A DNA stretch of 5,376 nucleotides from a candidate division WS6 bacterium GW2011_GWC2_36_7 (GTDB taxonomy: Bacteria; Patescibacteriota; Dojkabacteria; SC72), in assembly GCA_000991805.1 (NCBI GenBank), contig LBSF01000042.1, forward strand, positions 1 to 5,376, given 5' to 3'. This document shows positions 1 to 4,887 of the stretch, piece by piece (positions within the stretch are counted from its first letter, which is position 1; every line of letters starts with the position of its first letter). The position numbers and the translations under genes were made by a program. The notes beneath the pieces were generated by a model, which saw only the letters and a list, made by a program, of their open reading frames with translations, was not told the DNA's origin and did no database searches.

Positions 1-951
1 TGTACCCGATTGTAAAGCTTGATAGAGTTTCTTTTGCATATCCATATCTAAGGTTAGATACAGATTCTTACCCGAAACTGGTTCACTAAGTGTCAAACCT
101 TCTTCTGAGATTTTCTTTCCTAAAGCATTAACCTCCCATGCCACTTTTCCATCCTCTCCAGCTAGTTGCTCGTCATATTCTCTCTCGAGACCCGTTCTAC
201 CAACGACATCTGTTGAGTTGAGGTAATCAATACTATCCAAATCCTCAGCTGTAACATCTCCAGTATAGCCCAGGATTGCAGAAAGGATATTCTTGTATGG
301 GTATGATCTTTTGCTACCATCATCTATATATATACCCAAAAGTTTTTCCGATGATGCCTTGATCTGTATGACCTCGTCATTACTTAGGTCTGAGGCAATT
401 AAGATATCTGTAAAGTATGGACTCTCACCATGAATTGCAATTACTCTTTCAAGAATAGATGCGTACTCTGTCTTTTTGTCATCTGAGATATTCTTCCAAT
501 GAGTTCCTAGTATACCCCCGAGGGTATTAGATATCTCCTCAAGTAGAGTATTGTTCACTTCGCCATCTTCAATGTATTTATCTATCATTATATACAGCCC
601 TACAGAAGCTACGTTCTCTACTAACTTAGTTCCATTTCTGTCAAACATCACCCCTCTGTATGCAGGGATACTCTCTACTCTCACCTGATTATTCTCTGAT
701 TTAGCAAGCATTTCCTCCCCATTTGTAATCTGAAGTGCAGAAAGCTGCCACAGTAGGATGGCAAATAGCCCAAAGAAAAGCATAAAGGCGACAAGATAGT
801 TCCAAGGAGACCCGGGCGAATACTCTGGAGACGACTTTAGAACTTTTTTAACGTTGTGTTTCAAATCGCTTTTCAACAAAACAACATTGTTTTGTTTGTT
901 AGAAGACTTACTTTGGGTTATTTTAAACTTTTTTGAAAATTTTAATTCCAT
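1..951 (-). CDS. mrdA: Penicillin-binding protein 2 (elongasome transpeptidase), N-terminal part, cut by left window edge
   Basis: Class B penicillin-binding protein, the D,D-transpeptidase that cross-links peptidoglycan during cell elongation. The reading frame is open through base 1 and gives 317 residues. Visible parts: a basic cytoplasmic tail of about 50 residues, one membrane anchor (about 51-72), the dimerisation-domain signature IPAYRGVMFDRNG (95-107), the class B motif GRTGLEREYDEQLAG (251-265), and GKNLYLTLDMDMQK (294-307), which marks entry into the transpeptidase domain. The catalytic SxxK, SxN and KTG motifs lie beyond the window. The ATG at 949-951 is preceded five bases upstream by AGGA, which overlaps the mreD stop; it is the only convincing Shine-Dalgarno site in the operon. 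Last visible gene of mreBCD-PBP2; position and sequence favour PBP2 over the division enzyme FtsI. The cytoplasmic tail seems long for the family. Confident in family, fairly confident in PBP2. Confidence 0.9.
   Translation of the reverse strand, partial: MELKFSKKFKITQSKSSNKQNNVVLLKSDLKHNVKKVLKSSPEYSPGSPWNYLVAFMLFFGLFAILLWQLSALQITNGEEMLAKSENNQVRVESIPAYRGVMFDRNGTKLVENVASVGLYIMIDKYIEDGEVNNTLLEEISNTLGGILGTHWKNISDDKKTEYASILERVIAIHGESPYFTDILIASDLSNDEVIQIKASSEKLLGIYIDDGSKRSYPYKNILSAILGYTGDVTAEDLDSIDYLNSTDVVGRTGLEREYDEQLAGEDGKVAWEVNALGKKISEEGLTLSEPVSGKNLYLTLDMDMQKKLYQALQSGT
875..896. repeat. Near-perfect 22-base palindrome inside the PBP2 coding region
   Basis: AACAAAACAA (875-884) and TTGTTTTGTT (887-896) are exact reverse complements separated by CA. 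The palindrome sits in the part encoding the cytoplasmic tail (about residues 19-26 of PBP2). The mRNA could fold a hairpin of about nine pairs with a four-base loop some 55-75 bases after the start codon. Confidence 0.6.
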
Positions 952-958
952 TATATTC

Positions 959-1453
959 CTACAAAGATCTTAATTTCGTCCCCTCTTCCTTCTTTCTTAG
1001 TCTACTCCATACGATATCAAACGCTACACAGAAGAGCACAGATATAGCTGCCTTCAATACCATTCCTCCCAGCATTACACCCGTTATGACAGTTCCTTGA
1101 CCAGTTAAAATAAGATTAGGAACAAATGCAACGAATAGGTAGTAAAGAAAGATGCAGACAAACTTAACACTGTACCCAGGCAAGCTATTCTCTAATGGTA
1201 CAGCTAGGGATATTCCCATCATTATGAGCAAAGGTACAGCAACCATTAGGAGGTTAGTTCCAAGCACATAGTGATATATGACATCTAAGATTAAGGAGCT
1301 CAAAACAGAGAGAGACAGTAAGTGCTTCCAATTAATCTTGTTAAAAAGGGAGACATTTAGAAGGAAAAGAAACCTCAAATTACCCAATGCTACTAAAAAG
1401 CTTTCTAAGAAGATGACCCCGAATGTAGTTAAAAGCACATACAGTATCGACAT
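959..1453 (-). CDS. mreD: Rod shape-determining protein MreD
   Basis: Small integral membrane protein of the elongasome that works with MreC to link cytoplasmic MreB to the periplasmic peptidoglycan synthases. The 164-residue product is almost entirely hydrophobic, with about five membrane segments (roughly 3-25, 45-65, 68-87, 97-118 and 120-148) and a basic C-terminal tail (RLRKKEEGTKLRSL) expected in the cytoplasm. Length fits the usual 150-180 residues. MreD sequences diverge strongly, so the call rests on topology, size and position between mreC and the PBP2 gene. The ATG lies 17 bases after the mreC stop with no Shine-Dalgarno-like purine run, suggesting translation coupled to mreC. The stop is TAG, seven bases before the next start. 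Confidence 0.85.
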   Translation of the reverse strand: MSILYVLLTTFGVIFLESFLVALGNLRFLFLLNVSLFNKINWKHLLSLSVLSSLILDVIYHYVLGTNLLMVAVPLLIMMGISLAVPLENSLPGYSVKFVCIFLYYLFVAFVPNLILTGQGTVITGVMLGGMVLKAAISVLFCVAFDIVWSRLRKKEEGTKLRSL

Positions 1454-1470
1454 TTTAATATTTATTCAAA

Positions 1471-2289
1471 TTATTCTACCTTAACAAACACCTGCATTAA
1501 ATTATCATAGTCGAGGATTGGAGAAACGAAAGCTGTTTTGTATGTACTCGCAGGATTACTTGAAAGTCCAACAATATATCCCAAAGCAAAGTACCCTCCA
1601 ACTTTTGAATCGTTAATGTAAACAATATCTCCATTAGCAACACTGGAATTCATCGAGATATTCTCAATCTTAATACCCTCAGCAGAACCGCTTACTACTG
1701 CATCACTAAGAATATTGGCTTTGGCAACATTGTCGCTTTCAGACTTCAATACAACAACTTCGAGATGGGAGCTTTCATTAGAAGGGAGCCTAACAGAGCT
1801 ACCTTTTAGGTCAACACTCGAGACGATACCTACAAAAACATTCCCGACAGAAACCACATCTCCCTGCCTAATGTCTGATTCACTTCCCTGATCTATGAGC
1901 AATATATCAACATTGTCATCTCTCAGAACGTTAGCCAAAATATACTTTGAGCCTTTGTTTCCCAAAGCTATCTGCTTTTTCAAAGCTTCATTTTCATTCT
2001 TAAGGACAAGATAGTTGGCATACTGTGTCTCATTCTCATATGATTTTATTTTCAGGTCGTTAAATTCTTTTCTAAATGCTCCAAGATTAACGAATGTCTG
2101 GAAATACTCCCCTACCTTTGTTCCTGCGCTATTTGCTTGAAATGATATTGGCTCAAATGTAAACGATATTCCGTTCCTTAATCCTGCCAAATTACCGAAT
2201 CCATCCATTAGTAAAAAAACAATTGCCAATACCAATGAAAGATATATTGCTATGTTGCTATTTTCTACTTTGGAAGAACTGTTTTTCAT
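1471..2289 (-). CDS. mreC: Rod shape-determining protein MreC
   Basis: Membrane-anchored scaffold of the elongation machinery; in the family it contacts PBP2 outside the membrane and MreB/MreD on the other side. The 272-residue product has a short polar N-terminus, one membrane anchor (about 13-33), a linker, a predicted coiled-coil stretch rich in Glu, Lys, Asn and Leu (about 72-106), and a C-terminal beta-rich core with typical MreC phrases such as DIRQGDVVSVGNVFVGIVS and GDIVYINDSKVGGYFALGYI. It is at the short end of the family, with no long C-terminal extension. The start lies 11 bases after the mreB stop without a recognisable Shine-Dalgarno site, so coupled translation from mreB is likely. 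It is followed by mreD after 17 bases, in conserved mreBCD order. Confidence 0.93.
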   Translation of the reverse strand: MKNSSSKVENSNIAIYLSLVLAIVFLLMDGFGNLAGLRNGISFTFEPISFQANSAGTKVGEYFQTFVNLGAFRKEFNDLKIKSYENETQYANYLVLKNENEALKKQIALGNKGSKYILANVLRDDNVDILLIDQGSESDIRQGDVVSVGNVFVGIVSSVDLKGSSVRLPSNESSHLEVVVLKSESDNVAKANILSDAVVSGSAEGIKIENISMNSSVANGDIVYINDSKVGGYFALGYIVGLSSNPASTYKTAFVSPILDYDNLMQVFVKVE

Positions 2290-2300
2290 AGTAGATATTA

Positions 2301-3356
2301 TTAAACTAACTCATTCCAAGATCTTTGGATTCTTTCAAGGAGTTCAATGTGATCTAACATCAAGGCAGTACCTCTAGCTACTGCAGAAAGTGGGTCATCC
2401 ACTATCTTTACAGGAAGATTTAATTCCTCCGCCCAGAATGTATCCAATCCCTTTATCAACGCTCCGCCCCCAGTTAAATGTAATCCCGAGGTTAGCAAAT
2501 CTTTTAGTAATTCGGGTGGAGTATCTTCAATTGCATCTTTAACAGCTTCAGTAATCTGATATATGGAGGTCATAATAGCTTCTCTAACTTCTACGCTACT
2601 CAGTTCAACAGTCTTTGGAAGCCCTGTTAAGAGGTCTCTACCTTGTACAGACATCTTAGTTTCTTTTTTGAGTGGCATTGCTGAACCTATGGCAATTTTT
2701 ACATCTTCAGCGCTTCGCTCCCCTATTAGTACGTTGTATTTTTCTCTTACATAGTTAACAATATCCTGATCCATTTCATCTCCAGCAATTCTTAATGTGT
2801 TGTCTACAACGATATCACCAAGTGAGAATACGGCAATGTCTGAAGTACCACCTCCAACATCTACAATCATACTCCCAGAAGCATCCTCCACAGGTAATCC
2901 GGCTCCTATTGCCGCTGCCATGGATTCTTCAACTATGAATACCTCTCTCGCTCCAGCTGTCTTTACAGCATCAATAACGGCTTGTCGTTCTACTTCGGTT
3001 ACTGAAGATGGAACTCCAACAATTACCCTTGGCCTTGGTAATTTAAATGAATTCCCAAAATATGAATGAGCTCTATGTATGAAATGATGAATCATCGCCT
3101 GTGTAGTATCAAAATCTGAAATGACTCCATCTTTCAAAGGGCGTACTGCGGCTATGTTTGCAGGTGTTCTACCAATCATTTGCCTAGCTTCTTTACCCAC
3201 AGCGAGTACTGTCTTAGTTCTTTTGTCTATTGCTACAACAGAAGGTTCTGAAACTACTATGCCATGATTACGCATATATACCAAGGTATTTGCGGTACCA
3301 AGATCAATTCCCAAATCATATGTTAGTAGTTCCCAGATTGAATCAAAAATTTTCAT
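2301..3356 (-). CDS. mreB: Rod shape-determining protein MreB (bacterial actin)
   Basis: Actin-like ATPase that forms membrane-bound filaments and orients lateral wall synthesis. The 351 residues cover the whole family length. Phosphate-1 loop DLGIDLGTANT is at 14-24, the conserved VGVPSSVTEVERQAV at 113-127, VEESMAAAIGAGLP at 142-155, phosphate-2 loop DVGGGTSDIAV at 166-176, and the adenosine motif LTGGGALIKGLD near 294-305. Many MreBs have Pro where this one has Ser145 (EEPMAAA versus EESMAAA). The N-terminal residues MKIFDSIWELL form an amphipathic stretch suited to membrane binding. The ATG at 3354-3356 sits directly downstream of a -10-like box and has no Shine-Dalgarno site, so the message is probably leaderless or nearly so. 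First gene of the mreBCD-PBP2 operon, separated from rpmB by a terminator. Confidence 0.98.
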   Translation of the reverse strand: MKIFDSIWELLTYDLGIDLGTANTLVYMRNHGIVVSEPSVVAIDKRTKTVLAVGKEARQMIGRTPANIAAVRPLKDGVISDFDTTQAMIHHFIHRAHSYFGNSFKLPRPRVIVGVPSSVTEVERQAVIDAVKTAGAREVFIVEESMAAAIGAGLPVEDASGSMIVDVGGGTSDIAVFSLGDIVVDNTLRIAGDEMDQDIVNYVREKYNVLIGERSAEDVKIAIGSAMPLKKETKMSVQGRDLLTGLPKTVELSSVEVREAIMTSIYQITEAVKDAIEDTPPELLKDLLTSGLHLTGGGALIKGLDTFWAEELNLPVKIVDDPLSAVARGTALMLDHIELLERIQRSWNELV

Positions 3357-3361
3357 AGACT

Positions 3362-3393
3362 GATAGTATACAACTAGATATTAATTGATTCTA
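3362..3393 (-). promoter_or_regulatory. Candidate promoter of the mreBCD-PBP2 operon
   Basis: Reading the minus strand, a -10-like TATACT (3370 to 3365) lies eight bases before the mreB ATG. A poor -35 match, TAGAAT (3393 to 3388), is 17 bases upstream. The predicted start falls around 3357-3361, giving a leader of about 0-5 bases. It follows the rpmB terminator, where a fresh promoter is expected. The -10 is good, the -35 weak; coordinates are inferred. Confidence 0.5.
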
Positions 3394-3398
3394 TCATT

Positions 3399-3423
3399 AA
3401 AAAAAAGAGAACACGAGGGTTCT
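3399..3423 (-). terminator. Intrinsic terminator of rpmB
   Basis: On the minus strand the stem AGAAC/GTTCT (3423-3419 and 3412-3408) encloses a six-base loop and is followed, after one C, by eight consecutive T (3406-3399). It lies about 30 bases after the rpmB stop and just before the mreB promoter, so it separates the ribosomal protein transcript from the elongation operon. The stem is only five base pairs, so termination may be partial. Confidence 0.65.
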
Positions 3424-3454
3424 TTACATAATCGTAACTAGGGTAATTGGCAAA

Positions 3455-3679
3455 CTAAGCGGTCTTTTCTTTTGCTTCTTTTTGTAATCTTTTGTAGCAT
3501 TTCATACAGATTGTGACGTTCTTTACTGTTCCGTCAATATCTAAGTCTATACTTCTAAGATTTGGTTTAAACTGTCTAACAGTGTGTGGTGCCTTATATC
3601 TCCAACCCACTGAGTGCTTGTGTTGGATACTTCGACCTGCTATCGTAGATTTTGTACAAATGAAACATTCTTTTGACAT
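3455..3679 (-). CDS. rpmB: 50S ribosomal protein L28, zinc-binding form
   Basis: Component of the large ribosomal subunit. The 74-residue product starts MSKECFICTKS, continues with GRSIQHKHSVGWRYKAPH and VRQFKPNLRSIDLDIDG, and ends in a basic tail, all typical of bL28. Two CxxC pairs (C5/C8 and C58/C61) form a probable zinc ribbon, the cysteine-containing version of L28. I chose the ATG at 3677-3679 rather than the upstream in-frame ATG at 3718. The family begins at MS-x-x-C, and the region between the two ATGs contains a near-consensus promoter whose -35 box covers the upstream ATG, so the 13 extra residues would not be transcribed. No Shine-Dalgarno site precedes the start. Stop TAG, followed by an intrinsic terminator; monocistronic. 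Confidence 0.95.
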   Translation of the reverse strand: MSKECFICTKSTIAGRSIQHKHSVGWRYKAPHTVRQFKPNLRSIDLDIDGTVKNVTICMKCYKRLQKEAKEKTA

Positions 3680-3681
3680 AA

Positions 3682-3718
3682 CGGAGGTATTATAAACTAA
3701 AATCTGTTTTATTGTCAA
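3682..3718 (-). promoter_or_regulatory. rpmB promoter, near-consensus, start-codon-proximal
   Basis: On the minus strand TTGACA (3718-3713) and TATAAT (3694-3689) are both perfect sigma70-type hexamers separated by 18 bases. The predicted start is near G at 3682, three bases before the ATG, so the mRNA should begin about GUUAUG and carry no Shine-Dalgarno site. The bases between -10 and +1 read ACCTCC, a GC-rich discriminator in an AT-rich region; in other bacteria such discriminators accompany stringent (ppGpp) control of ribosomal genes, which is only an inference here. Confidence 0.85.
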
Positions 3719-3749
3719 AGATTTTGTGACATATATTATATAATAGATT
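3712..3749 (+). promoter_or_regulatory. Divergent promoter of the M50 protease gene
   Basis: A perfect TATAAT (3739-3744) ends five bases before the ATG at 3750, which places the transcription start on or beside the start codon. No good -35 lies 16-18 bases upstream of that box. Alternatively TTGTCA (3712-3717) pairs with TATTAT (3734-3739) at a 16-base spacing; this -35 overlaps the rpmB -35 on the other strand. Either choice gives a leader of at most about four bases. Confidence 0.6.
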
Positions 3750-4376
3750 ATGTTTGGTATTAACTCAGATACAATTTATTGGATTATACTTGCAGTCCCA
3801 ACTATCCTAATTGCTTCTACAGTACACGAATATGCGCATGGATGGGCTGCTTACAAGCTTGGGGACCCTACTGCAAAAGCAGCTGGTAGACTTACATTAA
3901 ATCCCCTTAAACATATCGATCCTATCGGTGCATTATCTATGATTCTCTTTAGATTTGGATGGAGCAAACCTGTACCTATTAACGAATACAACTTTGAAAG
4001 GAGAGAGGTCGATACTGCCTTGACTGCATTAGCAGGACCTGTCTCAAATCTATTACTTGCACTATTTGCTGGTCTCATCAATTTAGTATTCAGACCTGAT
4101 TCTAGTTCTATCTTTGCGGTTATACTAATGGTCTTTGCTTCTATTAATATTTCCTTGGCAGTTTTCAATCTCATCCCTATTCCTCCATTAGATGGGCATA
4201 AGATAGTAAGAGCTATATTGCCTAAAAAAATACGCTATTATTGGGAAAAGCTTGAGAAATTCTCCATAATAATTATCCTTTTATTTATCCTTCCAATTTC
4301 ACCACTTTCGACCTGGACGATGAATTTTCTGTCTTTTGTGATGACTAAACTATTGACCCTTCTAGGTTTCCTGTAG
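3750..4376 (+). CDS. Site-2 protease family protein (peptidase M50), compact and PDZ-less
   Basis: Intramembrane zinc metalloprotease. The 208-residue product has the zinc motif HEYAH (H26, E27, H30) in the first membrane segment, the conserved GPVSN loop (96-100), and the third-ligand motif NLIPIPPLDG with D148. Membrane segments are seen at about 9-30, 55-70, 91-114, 120-142 and 171-190, with a hydrophobic C-terminus. There is no PDZ domain, unlike RseP, and no CBS domain, so it belongs with the short prokaryotic M50 proteins of unknown substrate. All three zinc ligands and the catalytic Glu are present, so it should be active. Transcribed divergently from rpmB, with a promoter that puts the mRNA 5' end at the start codon and no Shine-Dalgarno site. 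The TAG stop lies inside a terminator hairpin. Neighbours give no clue to the substrate. Confidence 0.93.
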   Translation: MFGINSDTIYWIILAVPTILIASTVHEYAHGWAAYKLGDPTAKAAGRLTLNPLKHIDPIGALSMILFRFGWSKPVPINEYNFERREVDTALTALAGPVSNLLLALFAGLINLVFRPDSSSIFAVILMVFASINISLAVFNLIPIPPLDGHKIVRAILPKKIRYYWEKLEKFSIIIILLFILPISPLSTWTMNFLSFVMTKLLTLLGFL

Positions 4377-4400
4377 AATCTTCCTTACAGGCTTTTTCTT
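4370..4400 (+). terminator. Intrinsic terminator overlapping the stop codon of the M50 protease gene
   Basis: The stem CCTGTA/TACAGG (4370-4375 and 4386-4391, plus an inner G-T wobble) has a loop of about ten bases and is followed by CTTTTTCTT (4392-4400). The TAG stop (4374-4376) lies in the 5' arm, so a ribosome terminating there would cover part of the hairpin. The U tract ends three bases before the -35 of the next promoter. Confidence 0.6.
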
Positions 4401-4402
4401 AT

Positions 4403-4431
4403 TTGCATACTATCTATTTGCGTTCTAGAAT
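4403..4431 (+). promoter_or_regulatory. Candidate promoter of the 6S-like RNA
   Basis: TTGCAT (4403-4408) and TAGAAT (4426-4431) are spaced by 17 bases. The -10 matches five of six consensus bases; the -35 keeps TTG only. The predicted start, about 4436-4438, coincides with the first bases of the long closing stem of the downstream RNA. That agreement between two independent signals supports both. Confidence 0.55.
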
Positions 4432-4435
4432 GTAG

Positions 4436-4575
4436 ATGTTCTAGTGGGGATTTATAGAAATCATAGCTCTATAACCGTAATAAGGGATCCCACACATCAC
4501 TTGACTCCGTGGAGTCGAGTTGAGGAATCCCACCTGTTTTACAGGGCTCTATGATCCTAACCCACTAGAGCATTC
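4436..4575 (+). ncRNA. ssrS: Structured RNA of about 140 nt with 6S RNA architecture
   Basis: The bases fold into one long rod. Closing stem: 4436-4448 with 4561-4573, 13 pairs with one G-U, extendable by A4434/G4435 with 4574-4575. Second helix: about 4449-4457 with 4549-4557, with one bulged U. Central bubble: 5' strand about 4458-4483, 3' strand about 4532-4548, the latter holding a small hairpin (CCTGT/ACAGG, 4533-4537 and 4541-4545). Beyond the bubble GGGATCC (4484-4490) pairs with 4524-4531 around one bulged A, then an apical stem of nine pairs (4499-4507 with 4512-4520) closes on CGTG. Closing stem, central bubble with a 3'-side hairpin and terminal arm are hallmarks of 6S RNA, which binds the housekeeping RNA polymerase as a promoter mimic. 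No conserved core of SRP RNA, RNase P RNA, tmRNA or T-box is seen. The structure is confident; the 6S identity is inferred from architecture alone, and the symbol is provisional. Confidence 0.6.
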
Positions 4576-4583
4576 TTCAAGTC

Positions 4584-4616
4584 TATTGCATATAAAAGCA
4601 CCTCCTACTGGCAATA
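4584..4616 (+). other. Small hairpin with a loop containing an anti-Shine-Dalgarno sequence
   Basis: The six-base inverted repeat TATTGC/GCAATA (4584-4589 and 4611-4616) encloses 21 bases that include CACCTCCT (4599-4606), the same octamer as the anti-Shine-Dalgarno tail of bacterial 16S rRNA. It lies between the 6S-like RNA and the tRNA promoter. It may be an accidental stem, the 3' part of a longer transcript, or a small RNA with a C-rich seed. No U tract follows immediately, so a terminator role is not supported. Confidence 0.3.
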
Positions 4617-4621
4617 AACAG

Positions 4622-4650
4622 TTGTATATATTTTTCAAGTATAATATACT
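4622..4650 (+). promoter_or_regulatory. Candidate promoter of the tRNA-Thr/tRNA-Tyr unit
   Basis: TTGTAT (4622-4627) and TATACT (4645-4650) are spaced by 17 bases and predict a start near 4657, six bases before the tRNA 5' end. An overlapping perfect TATAAT (4640-4645) is an alternative -10. Together they form a perfect 15-base palindrome, AAGTATA-A-TATACTT (4637-4651), so a -10-like box also reads on the minus strand. Confidence 0.55.
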
Positions 4651-4662
4651 TACTGTCGTTAA

Positions 4663-4739
4663 GCCTAAGTAGCTCAGTTGGTCAGAGCAACTGTTTTGTA
4701 AACAGTAGGTCGAGAGTCCGAATCTCTCCTTGGGCTCCA
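4663..4739 (+). tRNA. tRNA-Thr, anticodon UGU, CCA encoded
   Basis: A full cloverleaf folds by eye. The acceptor is GCCTAAG/CTTGGGC with one U-G pair, the D arm GCTC/GAGC with GG in the loop, the anticodon stem ACTGT/ACAGT around TTTGTAA, the variable loop AGGTC, and the T stem GAGAG/CTCTC. Anticodon UGU reads Thr ACN codons, chiefly ACA. G1-C72, C2-G71 and anticodon G35/U36 agree with known threonine identity elements. The 3' CCA is encoded. Two oddities: the T loop reads TCCGAAT, with C at position 55 where nearly all tRNAs have U (pseudouridine), and the discriminator base is U instead of the A of E. coli and B. subtilis tRNA-Thr. First of a tandem pair with tRNA-Tyr. Confidence 0.95.
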
Positions 4740-4743
4740 TTAA

Positions 4744-4826
4744 GCAGAGGTGGCGGAGTGGTCAATCGCATTGGACTGTAAATCCAACGTCTTCGGACTA
4801 CACAGGTTCAAATCCTGTCCTCTGCA
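4744..4826 (+). tRNA. tRNA-Tyr, anticodon GUA, no encoded CCA
   Basis: Class II cloverleaf. The acceptor is GCAGAGG/CCTCTGC, the D arm GCG/CGC, and the anticodon stem TTGGA/TCCAA around CTGTAAA with anticodon GTA. A long variable arm contains GTC-TTCG-GAC, and the T arm is ACAGG/CCTGT with loop TTCAAAT. The discriminator is A4826. The next bases are TAT, so CCA is not encoded and must be added by tRNA nucleotidyltransferase, unlike the upstream tRNA-Thr. Only four bases (4740-4743) separate it from the CCA of tRNA-Thr, so the two are surely co-transcribed and cut apart. Confidence 0.96.
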
Positions 4827-4832
4827 TATGGA

Positions 4833-4866
4833 TATATATCTATATATGTTTTACAATAGATATATA
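4833..4866. repeat. AT-only inverted repeat after the tRNA pair
   Basis: TATATATCTAT (4833-4843) is the exact reverse complement of ATAGATATATA (4856-4866), with a 12-base loop. It follows the tRNA-Tyr 3' end by six bases. It could fold in the tRNA trailer, but there is no plus-strand U tract after it, so I do not call a terminator. It overlaps the likely promoter region of the next gene. Confidence 0.5.
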
Positions 4867-4879
4867 AATTAAATACAAA
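4850..4879 (+). promoter_or_regulatory. Weak candidate promoter for the last gene
   Basis: TTTACA (4850-4855) matches five of six -35 bases, and TACAAA (4874-4879) four of six -10 bases, at 18-base spacing. The start would fall about 4886, two bases before the ATG. TATAAA (4863-4868) is an alternative -10 with a leader of about 13 bases but no good -35. Read-through from the tRNA unit is also possible. Confidence 0.35.
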
Positions 4880-4887
4880 ACAAATCC

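Noticed and set aside
1278..1484. Plus-strand ORF antisense to mreD, and similar ORFs antisense to mreB (2563-2754, 2797-3069), rpmB (3513-3695) and the M50 gene (3851-4174)
   Set aside because: Each is a shadow of a clearly identified gene on the other strand and shows no recognisable protein features of its own.
3680..3718. Upstream in-frame ATG that would extend L28 by 13 residues (MTIKQILVYNTSV)
   Set aside because: The extension covers the consensus -35 and -10 of the rpmB promoter and does not resemble L28, which begins at MSKECF.
4436..4660. T-box riboswitch, SRP RNA, RNase P RNA or tmRNA as identity of the structured region
   Set aside because: The T-box core, the SRP apical-loop motif, the RNase P conserved regions and tmRNA tRNA-like ends are not found, and the downstream genes are tRNAs rather than a synthetase gene.
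4549..4740. 63-codon minus-strand ORF across tRNA-Thr and the ncRNA region
   Set aside because: It is antisense to an unambiguous tRNA and part of the structured RNA, has no family features, and only exists because stops happen to be sparse.
4833..4866. Terminator for the tRNA unit
   Set aside because: The inverted repeat contains a single C/G pair outside A/T and is not followed by a U tract on the plus strand.
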